A stretch of DNA of 50,279 nt, from assembly GCA_005879985.1 (NCBI GenBank), contig VBIA01000125.1, positions 10,861 to 61,139 of the forward strand, read 5' to 3'. Positions 31,538-40,096 of the stretch are shown piece after piece (positions within the stretch are counted from its first letter, which is position 1; the number at the start of each line of letters is the position of its first letter). The position numbers and the translations under genes were made by a program. This stretch comes from Chloroflexota bacterium. GTDB lineage: Bacteria; Chloroflexota; Dormibacteria; Dormibacterales; Dormibacteraceae. The notes beneath the pieces were generated by a model that saw nothing but the letters and a program-made list of their open reading frames with translations, was not told the origin of the DNA and did no database searches.

Positions 31538-32547
31538 GACGACGCTCCCGACGGAACCGCGCTCTTGAACGGCTCGAGCACGTGCCTCGCGAACAGGTCG
31601 AGCTGCGACAGGTCTGCAGTTAGGGTGTGCAGGAAGAGGTGCTCCACGCCGACATCGATGCGCTGCTGGATCCTGCGCTGCACGTCGTCGATGGTGCCGG
31701 TCAGGTACACGGCCTCGATGTAGTCCCAGGGCCGCTCGTCCGAAACGACCGCGAGCATTCGCGCGCGCTGCTCGGCGACGACCTCTTCGCGCTGCGTCTT
31801 CTCTGTGAGCCAGGCGAAGTTCTCGTGGGCTACGACAAATCCCTTGCGCTCTCGCGACGTGCCCTGGTGCTTCAGCTCTCCGTCGATCTCGTCGAGGTCG
31901 GCCGCGATCGAGTCTGGCGGCGACGTCGGGCGCGCGATCCAGCCGTCCCACCGGCATATGCGCCGCAAGACGTTGGCATCCATCCGTGCCTGCTCGGGCG
32001 ACGCCTGGTGCGCGTACTGGCGGCCGCCGGCCACCCACACCGGAGGCGGCGTGGTAAGCGGCTCGACGGTGATGTCGTTGAACTGGTGGTACTTGCCCTC
32101 GAACGACTGCTTCGGCGCCTTGAGCAGTTGCATCGACGCCTCGAGCACCTCGTCGGTGCGCCGGCCTCGCTGCTGGATCGTGCCGCCGGTCGACTCGAAC
32201 TCGGGCGGGTACCAGCCCGTGCCGATTCCGTAGATGAAGCGGCCGCCGGAGAGGTGCTGCAGCGTCGCGATCTCCTTGGCGAGCACCACCGGGTTGTGCG
32301 TTGGAAGCACCAGGACCGAGGTGCCGAGTTTGACGCGCGACGTGACCGCAGCCGCGTGGGCGAGCGTCATCAGCGGCTCGGTCCAGCTGACGCGATAGAA
32401 GCGGCGCGCGGTCAGCAGGTGGTCGGTGATGAACAGCGACTCGAAGCCGAGCTCCTCGGCGTGCGCGGCGAACCGGCGGATCTGATCTCCGTGCCGCTGC
32501 TCTGAACCGGGCAGCAGGTAGGACGGCAGGAAGACCCCCAGCTTCAA
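31534..32547 (-). CDS. LLM-class F420-type oxidoreductase
   Basis: The 337-residue TIM barrel starts at TTG 32547 with [11 protein letters not shown]. Landmarks are [53 protein letters not shown] and [16 protein letters not shown]. The pattern is typical of F420-dependent or flavin-dependent LLM enzymes that oxidise alcohols or ketones. It heads the minus-strand set LLM-SDR-MaoC-CoA transferase-VOC. It diverges from the DUF993-type gene with almost no spacer (TTG 32547 against ATG 32577 on the other strand), so promoters must overlap or lie within genes. Confidence 0.86.
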   Translation of the reverse strand: MKLGVFLPSYLLPGSEQRHGDQIRRFAAHAEELGFESLFITDHLLTARRFYRVSWTEPLMTLAHAAAVTSRVKLGTSVLVLPTHNPVVLAKEIATLQHLSGGRFIYGIGTGWYPPEFESTGGTIQQRGRRTDEVLEASMQLLKAPKQSFEGKYHQFNDITVEPLTTPPPVWVAGGRQYAHQASPEQARMDANVLRRICRWDGWIARPTSPPDSIAADLDEIDGELKHQGTSRERKGFVVAHENFAWLTEKTQREEVVAEQRARMLAVVSDERPWDYIEAVYLTGTIDDVQRRIQQRIDVGVEHLFLHTLTADLSQLDLFARHVLEPFKSAVPSGASS

Positions 32548-32576
32548 TGCTCAACGATTGTATGGTGGCTCTCCAG

Positions 32577-33740
32577 ATGGCTGAGAGCGTCAGGCTCCCG
32601 CGCGCCGGCCGCGAGGTCTACGACTACACCCCGAGCGGCCGTTTCCTGTACGCGGAGGGTGGCGCGCCGCCCCGCTCTCGCCTGCCGTACGCGGCGGTGC
32701 ACGTCGTCGCCGACTCGTTCGCCGACGTGAGCCCTGCGTCGCCGGCCGTCATCGATTGGGAGCGCACGCTCGCGTTCCGGCGCCACATCTGGAAGTACGG
32801 TCTCGGCGTCGCCGAGGCGATGGACACCGCGCAGAGAGGGATGGGCCTGGACTGGGAGGCGAGCAAGGAGCTCATCCGACGCTCGGTGGCTGAGGCGAAG
32901 GCGGTTGGCGGACGCATCGTGTGCGGCGCGCAGACCGATCACCTCGCGCACGGCTCGGCGCGCGATTTGCGCGACATCGAGGCCGCGTACGAGGAGCAGT
33001 GCGAGTACGTCGAAAAGGTGGGCGGCCAGGTCGTGGTGATGGCAAGCCGGGAGCTGGCCCGAATCGCGCGCGGTCCTGACGACTACGCGCGCGTGTACGG
33101 CCGGGTGCTGTCGCAGCTCAAGCAGCCGGCGCTCATCCACTGGCTGGGCGAGGCGTTCGACCCCGCGCTGCGCGGGTACTGGGGCCACGTCGACCTCGAC
33201 GGCGCGATGGATTCGTGCCTCGCCATCATCAGGGCCAACAAGGAGAAGGTCGAGGGCTTGAAGCTCTCGCTGCTCGACCAGAAGCGCGAGATCGTCATGC
33301 GCGCGCGCCTGCCTGAGGGCGTGCGCATGCTCACCGGCGACGACTTCGACTACCCGACGACGATCGGCGGCGACGGCACGCATCACAGCGATGCGCTGCT
33401 CGGCGCCTTCGACATGATCGCGCCCGCGGCGTCAGCTGCGCTGCTGGCGCTCGACGAGGGCGATGACCGGTCGTTCCACCAGATCCTCGAGCCAACCCTG
33501 CCGCTCTCGCGCCACGTGTTCGGCGCCCCGACCTTCTACTACAAGACCGGCGTCGTGTTCATGGCGTACCTGAACGGCCACCAGGACCACTTTCGGATGG
33601 TGGGCGGGCTCGAGAGCGGTCGGTCGGCGGTGCACCTGGCGAACATCTTCGTGCTCGCCGACAAGGCGGGACTGCTGCGCGACGCGGAGCTCGCGGTCGA
33701 CCGCATCCGTCCTGTGATGGCGGTCGCCGGCGTCAGCTAA
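32577..33740 (+). CDS. DUF993-type dihydrodipicolinate-synthase-like TIM-barrel protein
   Basis: About 387 residues. Landmarks include [20 protein letters not shown], then [46 protein letters not shown] and [20 protein letters not shown]. The Lys in GLKLSLLD fits the Schiff-base position of class I aldolase-like DHDPS relatives. The family's reaction is not established. ATG 32577 ([11 protein letters not shown]) is preferred over ATG 32562 and 32547, which would run over the opposite gene's start. It stands alone on the plus strand amid minus-strand catabolic genes, suggesting a role in the same pathway under separate control. Confidence 0.78.
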   Translation: MAESVRLPRAGREVYDYTPSGRFLYAEGGAPPRSRLPYAAVHVVADSFADVSPASPAVIDWERTLAFRRHIWKYGLGVAEAMDTAQRGMGLDWEASKELIRRSVAEAKAVGGRIVCGAQTDHLAHGSARDLRDIEAAYEEQCEYVEKVGGQVVVMASRELARIARGPDDYARVYGRVLSQLKQPALIHWLGEAFDPALRGYWGHVDLDGAMDSCLAIIRANKEKVEGLKLSLLDQKREIVMRARLPEGVRMLTGDDFDYPTTIGGDGTHHSDALLGAFDMIAPAASAALLALDEGDDRSFHQILEPTLPLSRHVFGAPTFYYKTGVVFMAYLNGHQDHFRMVGGLESGRSAVHLANIFVLADKAGLLRDAELAVDRIRPVMAVAGVS

Positions 33741-33750
33741 ACAGCGAGCG

Positions 33751-33803
33751 TTTGTATACAGCGGCGCGATAAATCCAGCGAATTTCGCGCGTTTGTATAC
33801 AAA
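33751..33803. promoter_or_regulatory. two TTTGTATACA boxes 41 bp apart, GntR/FadR-type operator-like
   Basis: TTTGTATACA (33751-33760) and TTTGTATACAAA (33792-33803, a perfect 12-bp palindrome) share GCG before them and lie about four helical turns apart. A further GCGAA-T-TTCGC inverted repeat lies between them. TTGTATACAA fits the TNGTNNNACNA pattern bound by many FadR-subfamily GntR proteins. The site lies between the ends of two converging genes, an odd place for an operator. Confidence 0.45.
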
Positions 33804-33823
33804 GCGTGTGGTCACAGCGTGGG

Positions 33824-34939
33824 CTAGCAGCACCTGTGATGCGGCTGCCTCGGCGGCTCTGGCGCTGCGCCCCGCGGCGGCGGGTTCAGGATGTCGCTCC
33901 AGGTGGGCTCCAGCGAGCGCATCTGATCCAGCGTTTCCTCCAGGCTCCAGTCCACGCCAAGAAAGCGCGAGTAGTTGCCGCCGAGCATCCGAGCGATGTC
34001 GTTCTGCGGAATCGGCGGATCGTCCCCCGCGGAGCGGTTGACCAGGGCGAGCTTGGGCAGCAGCGTCTCGGGGAACTCGAAGCCGGGATAGTCGGTCGCC
34101 CAGCACACGCGGCTGAGCGGACATCCCAGCTGCCTGGCTCGCCGCAAGAACCCATACGTCTCCCTCTGGTTGAGCGTGCTGTTGAGGAAGCTCATGTCGA
34201 GATAGACGTTGCGGTGTCGCGAAATCAGGACCATGCATTCATCCACCCAGGGATGGCCCGAGTGGCACACGAGCAAGCGCAGGTTGGGGAACGCGCGCGC
34301 GACGTCGTCCAGGAGCACGGGCCAGCCAAACAGAAGCACCGTGTCCCCAACTGGCGTGGTCGAGAGGTGGACCATGACCGGGATGTCCAGCTCGGCCGCC
34401 TTGGCGAAGATGGGAAACGCCAGGTCGCGGTCGTTTGGTGCCCAGTGGTCGTACATCGGGTAAAGCTTCAGGCCCGAGAGACGCAAATTTGTGATCGCAC
34501 GCTCGAGCTCGTCGACCGCGGCTTTCACGCCGCGGTGCCGCGGATTCACTGCCGACATTCCGATGAACGTGTCTGGGTGCTGGCGCACAAGTGCAGCGAT
34601 GTAGTCATTGCCCTTGTCGATGTCGGGTGGACCCTCGACTCCCGTCACGCCCGCGATGTCGACTGTTCCGCGCGCCTCGTAACGCGTGTACTGGGACGGC
34701 GCGACCGCCAGGATCGTGCACTTGTCGACACCGATGCCGGCGTGGTCGCGAATGAGCGTCTGCGGATCGATCGGCTCCCACAGGTACTCCAGGCCCTTCC
34801 AGTCCTCGTCCTGCGGGTCCCGGTCCTCGGGCAGCGAGCCGCGAGACTGGAAGTAGCCCATCGTCATCTCTTTGATGAAGCGCTCGTAGCCCGGGTACAG
34901 GCCCGCCGCCAGGACATGGTTGTGAGCGTCGATGATCAT
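33824..34939 (-). CDS. amidohydrolase (ACMSD/TIM-barrel, amidohydrolase-2 family)
   Basis: About 371 residues from ATG 34939. MIIDAHNHVLAAGLYPGYER gives the first metal motif (HxH-type), GLKLYPMYDHWAPNDRDLAF and MVHLSTTPVGD provide the middle ligand, LRLLVCHSGHPWVDE the next His, and CWATDYPGFEFPE the catalytic Asp. This matches decarboxylases/hydrolases such as ACMSD and gamma-resorcylate decarboxylase relatives. The start overlaps the amidase stop by ATGA. The Pro-rich C-terminus (NPPPRGAAPEPPRQ) beyond the last helix looks like read-through of non-family sequence. The open frame upstream of ATG is inside the amidase and is not used. Confidence 0.84.
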   Translation of the reverse strand: MIIDAHNHVLAAGLYPGYERFIKEMTMGYFQSRGSLPEDRDPQDEDWKGLEYLWEPIDPQTLIRDHAGIGVDKCTILAVAPSQYTRYEARGTVDIAGVTGVEGPPDIDKGNDYIAALVRQHPDTFIGMSAVNPRHRGVKAAVDELERAITNLRLSGLKLYPMYDHWAPNDRDLAFPIFAKAAELDIPVMVHLSTTPVGDTVLLFGWPVLLDDVARAFPNLRLLVCHSGHPWVDECMVLISRHRNVYLDMSFLNSTLNQRETYGFLRRARQLGCPLSRVCWATDYPGFEFPETLLPKLALVNRSAGDDPPIPQNDIARMLGGNYSRFLGVDWSLEETLDQMRSLEPTWSDILNPPPRGAAPEPPRQPHHRCC

Positions 34940-36347
34940 GTGGCTCCTCCGGCGCGGTGATATGTCGCTGCCCATGGCCGCGCCGCCTCGAAGGCGCCAC
35001 ATGCGGCCAGTAGCGTCTCGTCGGCGAAGCGTCGCGCCGCGACCTGTAGGCCGACCGGCAGACCATCCTTCGAAAGACCCGCGGGTATCGACGCGGCCGG
35101 GTGGCCGGTGAAGTTGTACGGGTAGGTCAGGCACCAGCCGATCCACGGATCGACGCGCTCGCCTTCGATCTCGCGGGGCCCCAGCGTGTTGCCGTTGGTC
35201 GCGTTGTCGACGGGCAGCGCGGCAAGCGTCGGGCTGACGATCAAGTCGTAACCGTCGAACACGTCCTGCAGTCCGTCGAGCACCTCGGTGCGGATCACGT
35301 CGTCGCGCCGGTAGTCCATCGCGCTCAGGCGATGGCCGAGGTCGAGGCTTTCGGCAAACTCGGGCGGCACCTCGTTGCGGTGAGACCCGCGCAGGTCGAT
35401 GCCCGTGCTGTGCTTGAGGCCTTCCGCTGACTCGGCCGCGCGCACCGCGCTCTGCCGCAGCCACGCGTCGCAGAGCTCAGCCTGGCCGCGTGGGAATTTC
35501 AGCTTCACCTCGTCGACCGTCGCACCGGCGCTTTCGAAGGCGCGCACCGCCTCGGCGGTGACCCCAGCGACCTCGCGCTGGATGGGGAAGACGCCGAGGT
35601 CCGGGCTCCAGGCCACGCGCAGGCCTTTGATGCCGCGCCGCGTAGCGGCCATGTAGTCCGCCGCATCCGGAGGCAGGCTGTATGGGTCGCGGTCCTCCGG
35701 CCCGCTGATTGCGTTCAGCATCAGCACCGCGTCGGCGACCGACCTCCGAACGACGGCTTGAAGCCGAACACGCCGCACCACGCCGCCGGGATGCGGATCG
35801 AGCCGCCGCCATCCGACCCCTGAGCGATCGGCGCAAGACCCGCCGCGACAGCGGCGGCGCTTCCGCCCGATGAGCCGCCCGCGTTCTTGCCGATGTGGAA
35901 CGGTGTGCTGGTCGGCCCGAACAGGTAGTTGTCGGTGATGCCCTTGTGGCCGAACTCGGGCGTGTTCGTCTTGCCGAGCACGATGGCGCCCGCGCGCTCG
36001 AGGCGCTCGACGTAGGTGGCGCTGGCGGCCGGCACGTAGTCCTTGAACGGCTTGCAGCCGAACGTGTTGGGCACGCCCGCCTTCATGTCGAACAGGTCCT
36101 TGATCGCGATCGGCAGTCCGAGCAGGGGTGGATGCTCCCGTTTGCCGGTAAGAGCCGTCTCCGCGTCGCGCGCCTTCTGCCTGGCCTCGTCAGCGAGCAC
36201 CAGCACGTAGGCGTTCAGCTCCTTGTTCAGCCGCCCGATGCGCTCGAGAAAGGCGTCCACGACTTCGACCGGCGACAGGTCGCGCCGCCCGATGCGCGCC
36301 AGCAGCTCTGTTGCGGGCATGAACGCGAGCTCGTCGTGAACCTTCAT
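34936..36347 (-). pseudogene. amidase-signature family gene, frameshifted with an apparent internal deletion
   Basis: The N-terminal half reads in one frame (ATG 36347 to stop 35721): LPIAIKDLFD with the catalytic Lys, NAGGSSGGSAAAVAAGL, and GSDGGGSIRIPAAWCGVFGF with the Ser residues, then FKPSFGG. The C-terminal half reads in another frame: RSVADAVLMLNAISGP through to the stop at 34936. In intact amidases about 20 residues separate the FG of FKPSFG from the [R/T]xVADA helix, whereas here they are adjacent around 35743-35748. The data therefore suggest loss of roughly 60 nt, not a multiple of three. The triad residues remain but the polypeptide would be truncated at 208 residues. It overlaps eda upstream by ATGA. 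Confidence 0.8.
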
Positions 36348-36976
36348 CTCGTCACCTCCCTCGTGACCGCCGCCAGCGCCCGCTCGACCAGAGGCGCCAC
36401 CACCTCAGGCCCCTCGGATGTGATCCGCCGAGCGGGGAACAGGGAAGAACCCATCGCCACCGCGACCGCTCCAGCCTTGAGGTAGGCGGCCGCATTTTCA
36501 GGCCCGATGCCGCCCGTCGGCACCAGGCGCGCCGCTGGAAACGGCTGCAGCAGAGCCGCCATGTAGGCGGGGCCGGTCGGCTCCGCGGGGAACAGCTTCA
36601 GCAGGTTGGCGCCAAGCCGCAGCGCGAGGTCGACCTCCGAGGGCGTGAACACCCCGGGCAGCATCGTGATGCCGGCGCGCTGGGCGGCCTGGACAAGGTC
36701 CGGGTTGAGGCCTGGCGCCACCAGGAACTGCGCTCCGGCGGCGACCGCGGCTTCCAGGTCCTTCGTGTGGCGGACGGTGCCGGCGCCGATCAATGCCCCG
36801 GGCCGCGCCGCGCGCAACCGCTCGATGGCCATGGCGGCGCTAGGCAGCGTGAACGTGACCTCGACGGCCTCGAGGCCTGCGTCGATCGCGCGTGTGCCGG
36901 CCGCCACCGCGAGATCGAGATCGTCGAGGCGGACGATGCCGATGAGCCTCGACGAGACGAGTCGATCGGAGCTCAC
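36344..36976 (-). CDS. eda: KDPG/KHG aldolase (2-dehydro-3-deoxyphosphogluconate aldolase)
   Basis: The 210-residue class I aldolase starts at GTG 36976, overlapping the kinase stop (GTGA). Visible features are GLEAVEVTFTLPSA with the catalytic Glu, GALIGAGTVRHTKDLEAAVA, FLVAPGLNPDLVQAA, LLKLFPAEPTGP with the Schiff-base Lys, and VPTGGIGPENAAAYLKAGAV. It cleaves 2-keto-3-deoxy-6-phosphogluconate to pyruvate and glyceraldehyde-3-phosphate. Coupling to the adjacent KDG kinase makes an Entner-Doudoroff-type ending for a sugar-acid pathway very likely. The frame is open upstream to 37498, but that is antisense to nothing and lies inside the kinase gene. Confidence 0.9.
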   Translation of the reverse strand: MSSDRLVSSRLIGIVRLDDLDLAVAAGTRAIDAGLEAVEVTFTLPSAAMAIERLRAARPGALIGAGTVRHTKDLEAAVAAGAQFLVAPGLNPDLVQAAQRAGITMLPGVFTPSEVDLALRLGANLLKLFPAEPTGPAYMAALLQPFPAARLVPTGGIGPENAAAYLKAGAVAVAMGSSLFPARRITSEGPEVVAPLVERALAAVTREVTR

Positions 36977-37929
36977 CGACCCACCTCGCGGCCCTCGCTC
37001 GCGATCAGCGCGCTGACGTCGGCGGCGTTGAGCCTGAACAGGTCGCCGCGAAGGCTCATCTTCAGCGCGCTCATCGCCAGCCCGCGCTCGAGCCCGAGCT
37101 CGAGCGAGCCGTCGACCAGGCCCCACACGAGGCCGGCGGTGAACGCGTCGCCCGCGCCCACGCGGTCCACCGTGTCGACGCGGTGGCCAGGGCGCTTGAC
37201 CGAGCCTTCCTTGTTGACCGCCACGGCGCCTTCGGTGCCGAGAGTCAAGACCACCGTCTCCACGCCGAGCTCCGAACGCAGGTGCGAAGCGGCTTTCTCG
37301 CCGCTGCCCTGCACGCTGAACAGGTCGCGCGCGTCCTCCAATGTGCAGATCACGACGTCGGCCATCCCCGCAGCCACCCTCGAGGCGTTCGCCGCGGCCT
37401 CGATGCCCCACAGCTTCTGCCTGTAGTTGACGTCGAATGTGACCCTGGCTCCTTGCTGCCGGGCCTCCCTCATCGCGCGCTGCGCGATCTCGGCGCACGA
37501 GGCGGAAAGGCCGAGAGTGATGCCGGAGACGTGCAGGAACTGCGTGTCGGCCACGTGCCGCCAGTCGAAGTCGTCGACCGATGCGCGCGCCATCGCCGAA
37601 CCTGAACGGTCGTAGGTCACGCTGATGGGACGCGGGGCGGACGCGAGCTCGACGAAGTACAGCCCGAGCCGAGCGTTCGGCACCCAGCGCACGAGGGACG
37701 TGTCAACGCCGCCGGCAGTCAGCGCGGTGGCGACGCGGTGGCCGAGTGGGTTGTCGGGCAGAGCTGAGACCCACGCCGACTTCAGCCCGACCCGCGCCGC
37801 GGCGTACGCGACGTTGGCCTCGGACCCCGCGACGTGAACCTCGAGCGCAAGCGCGTCCTCGATCAGGTCGCCCGCACGCACCGACAGCCGCAGCATGGCC
37901 TCGCCGAGCGTGACCAGCTGGTGATGCAC
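36973..37929 (-). CDS. kdgK: PfkB-family 2-keto-3-deoxygluconate kinase
   Basis: The 318-residue ribokinase-fold protein starts at GTG 37929 (HHQLVTLGEAMLRLS). LEVHVAGSEANVAYAAARVG is the substrate-binding GG/GSEAN region; FDVNYRQKLW and VVICTLEDARDLF match KDG kinases; DRVGAGDAFTAGL is PfkB signature 2 with the catalytic Asp. It phosphorylates KDG to KDPG for the aldolase encoded next (4-nt overlap). A MITE-like element starts 5 bp upstream, so its promoter or ribosome site may come from that element or from read-through. No good Shine-Dalgarno is seen. Confidence 0.88.
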   Translation of the reverse strand: MHHQLVTLGEAMLRLSVRAGDLIEDALALEVHVAGSEANVAYAAARVGLKSAWVSALPDNPLGHRVATALTAGGVDTSLVRWVPNARLGLYFVELASAPRPISVTYDRSGSAMARASVDDFDWRHVADTQFLHVSGITLGLSASCAEIAQRAMREARQQGARVTFDVNYRQKLWGIEAAANASRVAAGMADVVICTLEDARDLFSVQGSGEKAASHLRSELGVETVVLTLGTEGAVAVNKEGSVKRPGHRVDTVDRVGAGDAFTAGLVWGLVDGSLELGLERGLAMSALKMSLRGDLFRLNAADVSALIASEGREVGR

Positions 37930-37933
37930 GCCG

Positions 37934-38115
37934 TTAGCAGGCTGCTGAAAAAGTGATCGTCGGATCTGCGACGCCCATTTCGGCCCAGGCCGGCGTCGGC
38001 TCCTGCGCTCCTCGCTCAGGTATTTCCAATACGTTCGCTCCGGTGCTCGTCGCCTCCTTGGCCTGGGCCGCCTGTGCGCCGCAGCTCTCGACGCCCTTTT
38101 TCATCATCCTGCTAG
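37934..38115. mobile_element. 182-bp MITE-like repeat, copy 1
   Basis: This copy matches the one at 42815-42996 at 178 of 182 positions in the same orientation. The ends GCAGGCTGCTGAAAAAG and its inverted counterpart match at 15 of 17 positions and are flanked by TA on both sides, as expected for a TA target-site duplication. Internally CGGCCCAGGCC and GGCCTGGGCCG are perfect inverted repeats and GTATT/AATAC marks the centre, so the whole unit can fold into one long hairpin. It encodes no transposase. Its right-hand TA plus the first element base makes the TAG stop of the adjacent PLP-enzyme gene. Confidence 0.82.
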
Positions 38116-39395
38116 AAGTAAGTCATGACGGCGTCGATCACGCGGTAGCTGTCATCGACCAGCGGGATCAGCCGCCACTTGTCGAAGGCCGTGCATGGAT
38201 GCGAGATACCGCACCCGACGAGATCGCCGACTTGCAGATCCTCGGCGCCGTCCAGGCGCAAGTAAGCGTGCTGGTCGTTGGTGTTGAAGATGCTCGCCGC
38301 ATGCTCGAACTTGCGAGGCGCGTCGTGTCCTCTCTTGATGTATCGGGGCACGGGGAGATCCATGTCGTACGGCACATCGCGCTTGCCGAACCCGAGCAAT
38401 GCGAGGCCGGGCTCCGGCATCGACAGCGCCACGCCCCAGACCTCGAAAGCCTCCGCAAGCGGGTCTGTGCCAGCCAGCCGCGAGCCGAAGGGAGTGACCT
38501 CGTTGTAGTGCGCGGCGTCGTGTGTCAGGTAGCAGCCACTGCGCAGCACCGGCCGCACGGGTCGCGACAGCTGCCATGGGCCACCGAGCCCGGCGATGAC
38601 GCGATCGAAGAATGCACTTCCGCCGGCGGTCAGGACTATCTCATTGGCCTTCGCGAAGTGGCCGCTGGAATCAAGCTCCGATGTCAGCTTCCGGATCCGC
38701 GACAGCAGCACGTCGACCAATCCCAGCGACGCCTCCAGGCTCTCGCCGTGGATGATGCCCTCGAACGCCTCGACGCCGGCGAGCGTGACATGCGAGGAGG
38801 CCTTGATCGCCCGCGCGACCTCGAGGGCCTGCTCCTCGGTCCGGCAGCCGGTGCGCCCGCCGGCGAGGCCAAGCTCCAGCAGCACCTTGAAGCCCGGCGC
38901 TCGATCAAGCGCTTTCACGGCCGCCACCGAATCGACAAGGCAGTAGAAGTCGAACTCGGCGTCGCGCTTGATCTCGGCCGCGACCCAGTCGATCGAAGCC
39001 TCCTCGACGAGCTCGTTCGCGAGGATGATCCTGTCGGCGCCGAACTCGCGCCACAGCCGGACCTGCCAGGTGGTCGCGGCGGTGATCGCCCACGCGCCTG
39101 CCGCCAGCTGACGCTGCACCAGCTGCGGAGCCATCGAGGTCTTGGCGTGCGGCGCGAGCGAGAAGCCCGTCCGCGCGCACAGAGCAGCCATCTCGTCGAC
39201 GTTGTGCCGCAGAGGGGACTCCTTGAGCAGCATGACCGGCAGCATGAAGTCGCCTCCAAGCGCGTTCCAGCCCTTCTCGCGCACGCTGCGCACCTTCACG
39301 GGCGGGCCGGGCGGGAACGACTTGTAGCGCCAATCGATCACCTCGTCCAGGGGGCGGTCGAGGTCGAGCGACTGCGTCTTCGAAGTCGATGCCAT
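38112..39395 (-). CDS. PLP-dependent DSD1/D-threonine-aldolase-type enzyme (D-serine or D-glucosaminate dehydratase-like)
   Basis: The 427-residue protein with an alanine-racemase-like fold has the PLP Lys in FSLAPHAKTSMAPQL, KVLLELGLAGGRTGCRTEEQ, LTAGGSAFFDRV, and the C-terminal metal-site motif CGISHPCTAFDKWRLIP. Members deaminate D-serine-type amino acids or cleave D-threonine; D-glucosaminate dehydratase of Pseudomonas, which makes KDG, is to my recollection of the same family and size. The adjacent KDG kinase and KDPG aldolase favour that role. The stop codon TAG is formed by the end of the MITE-like repeat (38112-38114). It follows the isochorismatase-like gene by 3 nt. Confidence 0.82.
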   Translation of the reverse strand: MASTSKTQSLDLDRPLDEVIDWRYKSFPPGPPVKVRSVREKGWNALGGDFMLPVMLLKESPLRHNVDEMAALCARTGFSLAPHAKTSMAPQLVQRQLAAGAWAITAATTWQVRLWREFGADRIILANELVEEASIDWVAAEIKRDAEFDFYCLVDSVAAVKALDRAPGFKVLLELGLAGGRTGCRTEEQALEVARAIKASSHVTLAGVEAFEGIIHGESLEASLGLVDVLLSRIRKLTSELDSSGHFAKANEIVLTAGGSAFFDRVIAGLGGPWQLSRPVRPVLRSGCYLTHDAAHYNEVTPFGSRLAGTDPLAEAFEVWGVALSMPEPGLALLGFGKRDVPYDMDLPVPRYIKRGHDAPRKFEHAASIFNTNDQHAYLRLDGAEDLQVGDLVGCGISHPCTAFDKWRLIPLVDDSYRVIDAVMTYF

Positions 39396-39398
39396 CGG

Positions 39399-40034
39399 TT
39401 ACGCCATCTCCGCCAGCGCGTCCTGCGCGTTCACGACGCGACCGTACTTCATCGCCAGCGTCTGCAAGCTCGCTCGGTGGAGCTCTGGCGCGTAAGACGA
39501 AACGGCGTCGGCCACGACGGCCGCCTGGAAGCCCTCGTGGAACGCGCCTCGCGCCGTGTCCTCCACGCAGATCTGCGTGACCGTGCCCGAGATGAGCACC
39601 GTGTCGACGTTGCCGGCGTTCAGCAGGTCGGTCAGGCGCGTGCGGTGGAACGCGTTGTAGCCGTACTTGTCGAGCTGGTGCTCGCCAGGCCGCGGCTCGA
39701 GCTCATCGATAACGGCGATGCACTCGCGCTCGCCCTCGACGTCCCCGTATGACCGCATGAACCCAGGCCAGCAGCAGCAAGTCGGAGGCGCGATGACCTC
39801 CGACCACTTCCACATCAGCGTCGGCTCGGGCCCGGCGACGAAACGCGTGAACACGACGGGCCGTTTGCGCTCCCGGAACCACGCCAGGAGCTCCTGGTTC
39901 ACCTCGATCGTCTCCCGGGCGTCGGGAACCTCGAGCGGCGCGCCGACCCGGACGAAGTCATTCTGCATGTCGACCACGATCAGGGCCGACGTGTCCCGGC
40001 GCAGCTCGAAAGGGACTGGGGCGCCGTTGCTCAT
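39399..40034 (-). CDS. isochorismatase-family cysteine hydrolase
   Basis: The ~211-residue Rossmann-type hydrolase has the full catalytic triad: Asp in LIVVDMQNDFVRVG, Lys in HQLDKYGYNAFHRT and Cys in VTQICVEDTARGAFHEG. Such proteins hydrolyse amides (nicotinamide, N-carbamoylsarcosine, ureidoacrylate) or vinyl ethers. ATG 40034 (MSNGAPVPFELRRD) is preferred over the open-frame start at 40076. It is divergent from the TIM-barrel-like gene (62 bp apart) and 3 nt upstream of the PLP enzyme. An amide substrate would suit a locus that also holds a D-aminoacylase and an amidase, but this is inference. Confidence 0.85.
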   Translation of the reverse strand: MSNGAPVPFELRRDTSALIVVDMQNDFVRVGAPLEVPDARETIEVNQELLAWFRERKRPVVFTRFVAGPEPTLMWKWSEVIAPPTCCCWPGFMRSYGDVEGERECIAVIDELEPRPGEHQLDKYGYNAFHRTRLTDLLNAGNVDTVLISGTVTQICVEDTARGAFHEGFQAAVVADAVSSYAPELHRASLQTLAMKYGRVVNAQDALAEMA

Positions 40035-40096
40035 GTCCGGCCTGAAGGTAACATCCAGCGATCGAGACCACGGCATTCGCGTTCGCCACCGATCTC

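Noticed and set aside
30797-32554. 585-codon minus-strand frame as an LLM-SDR fusion
   Set aside because: Only the SDR part is meaningful; the upstream part is the LLM gene read out of frame.
33824-35464. 546-codon amidohydrolase including amidase-region sequence
   Set aside because: The first ~175 codons are the amidase gene in another frame; MIIDAHNH at 34939 is the natural start.
37953-39752. 599-codon plus-strand open frame (and similar at 43835-45868, 42924-44183)
   Set aside because: They are antisense to well-supported genes, arise from high GC, begin inside the MITE-like repeat in two cases, and their products are His/Arg-rich with no domain.
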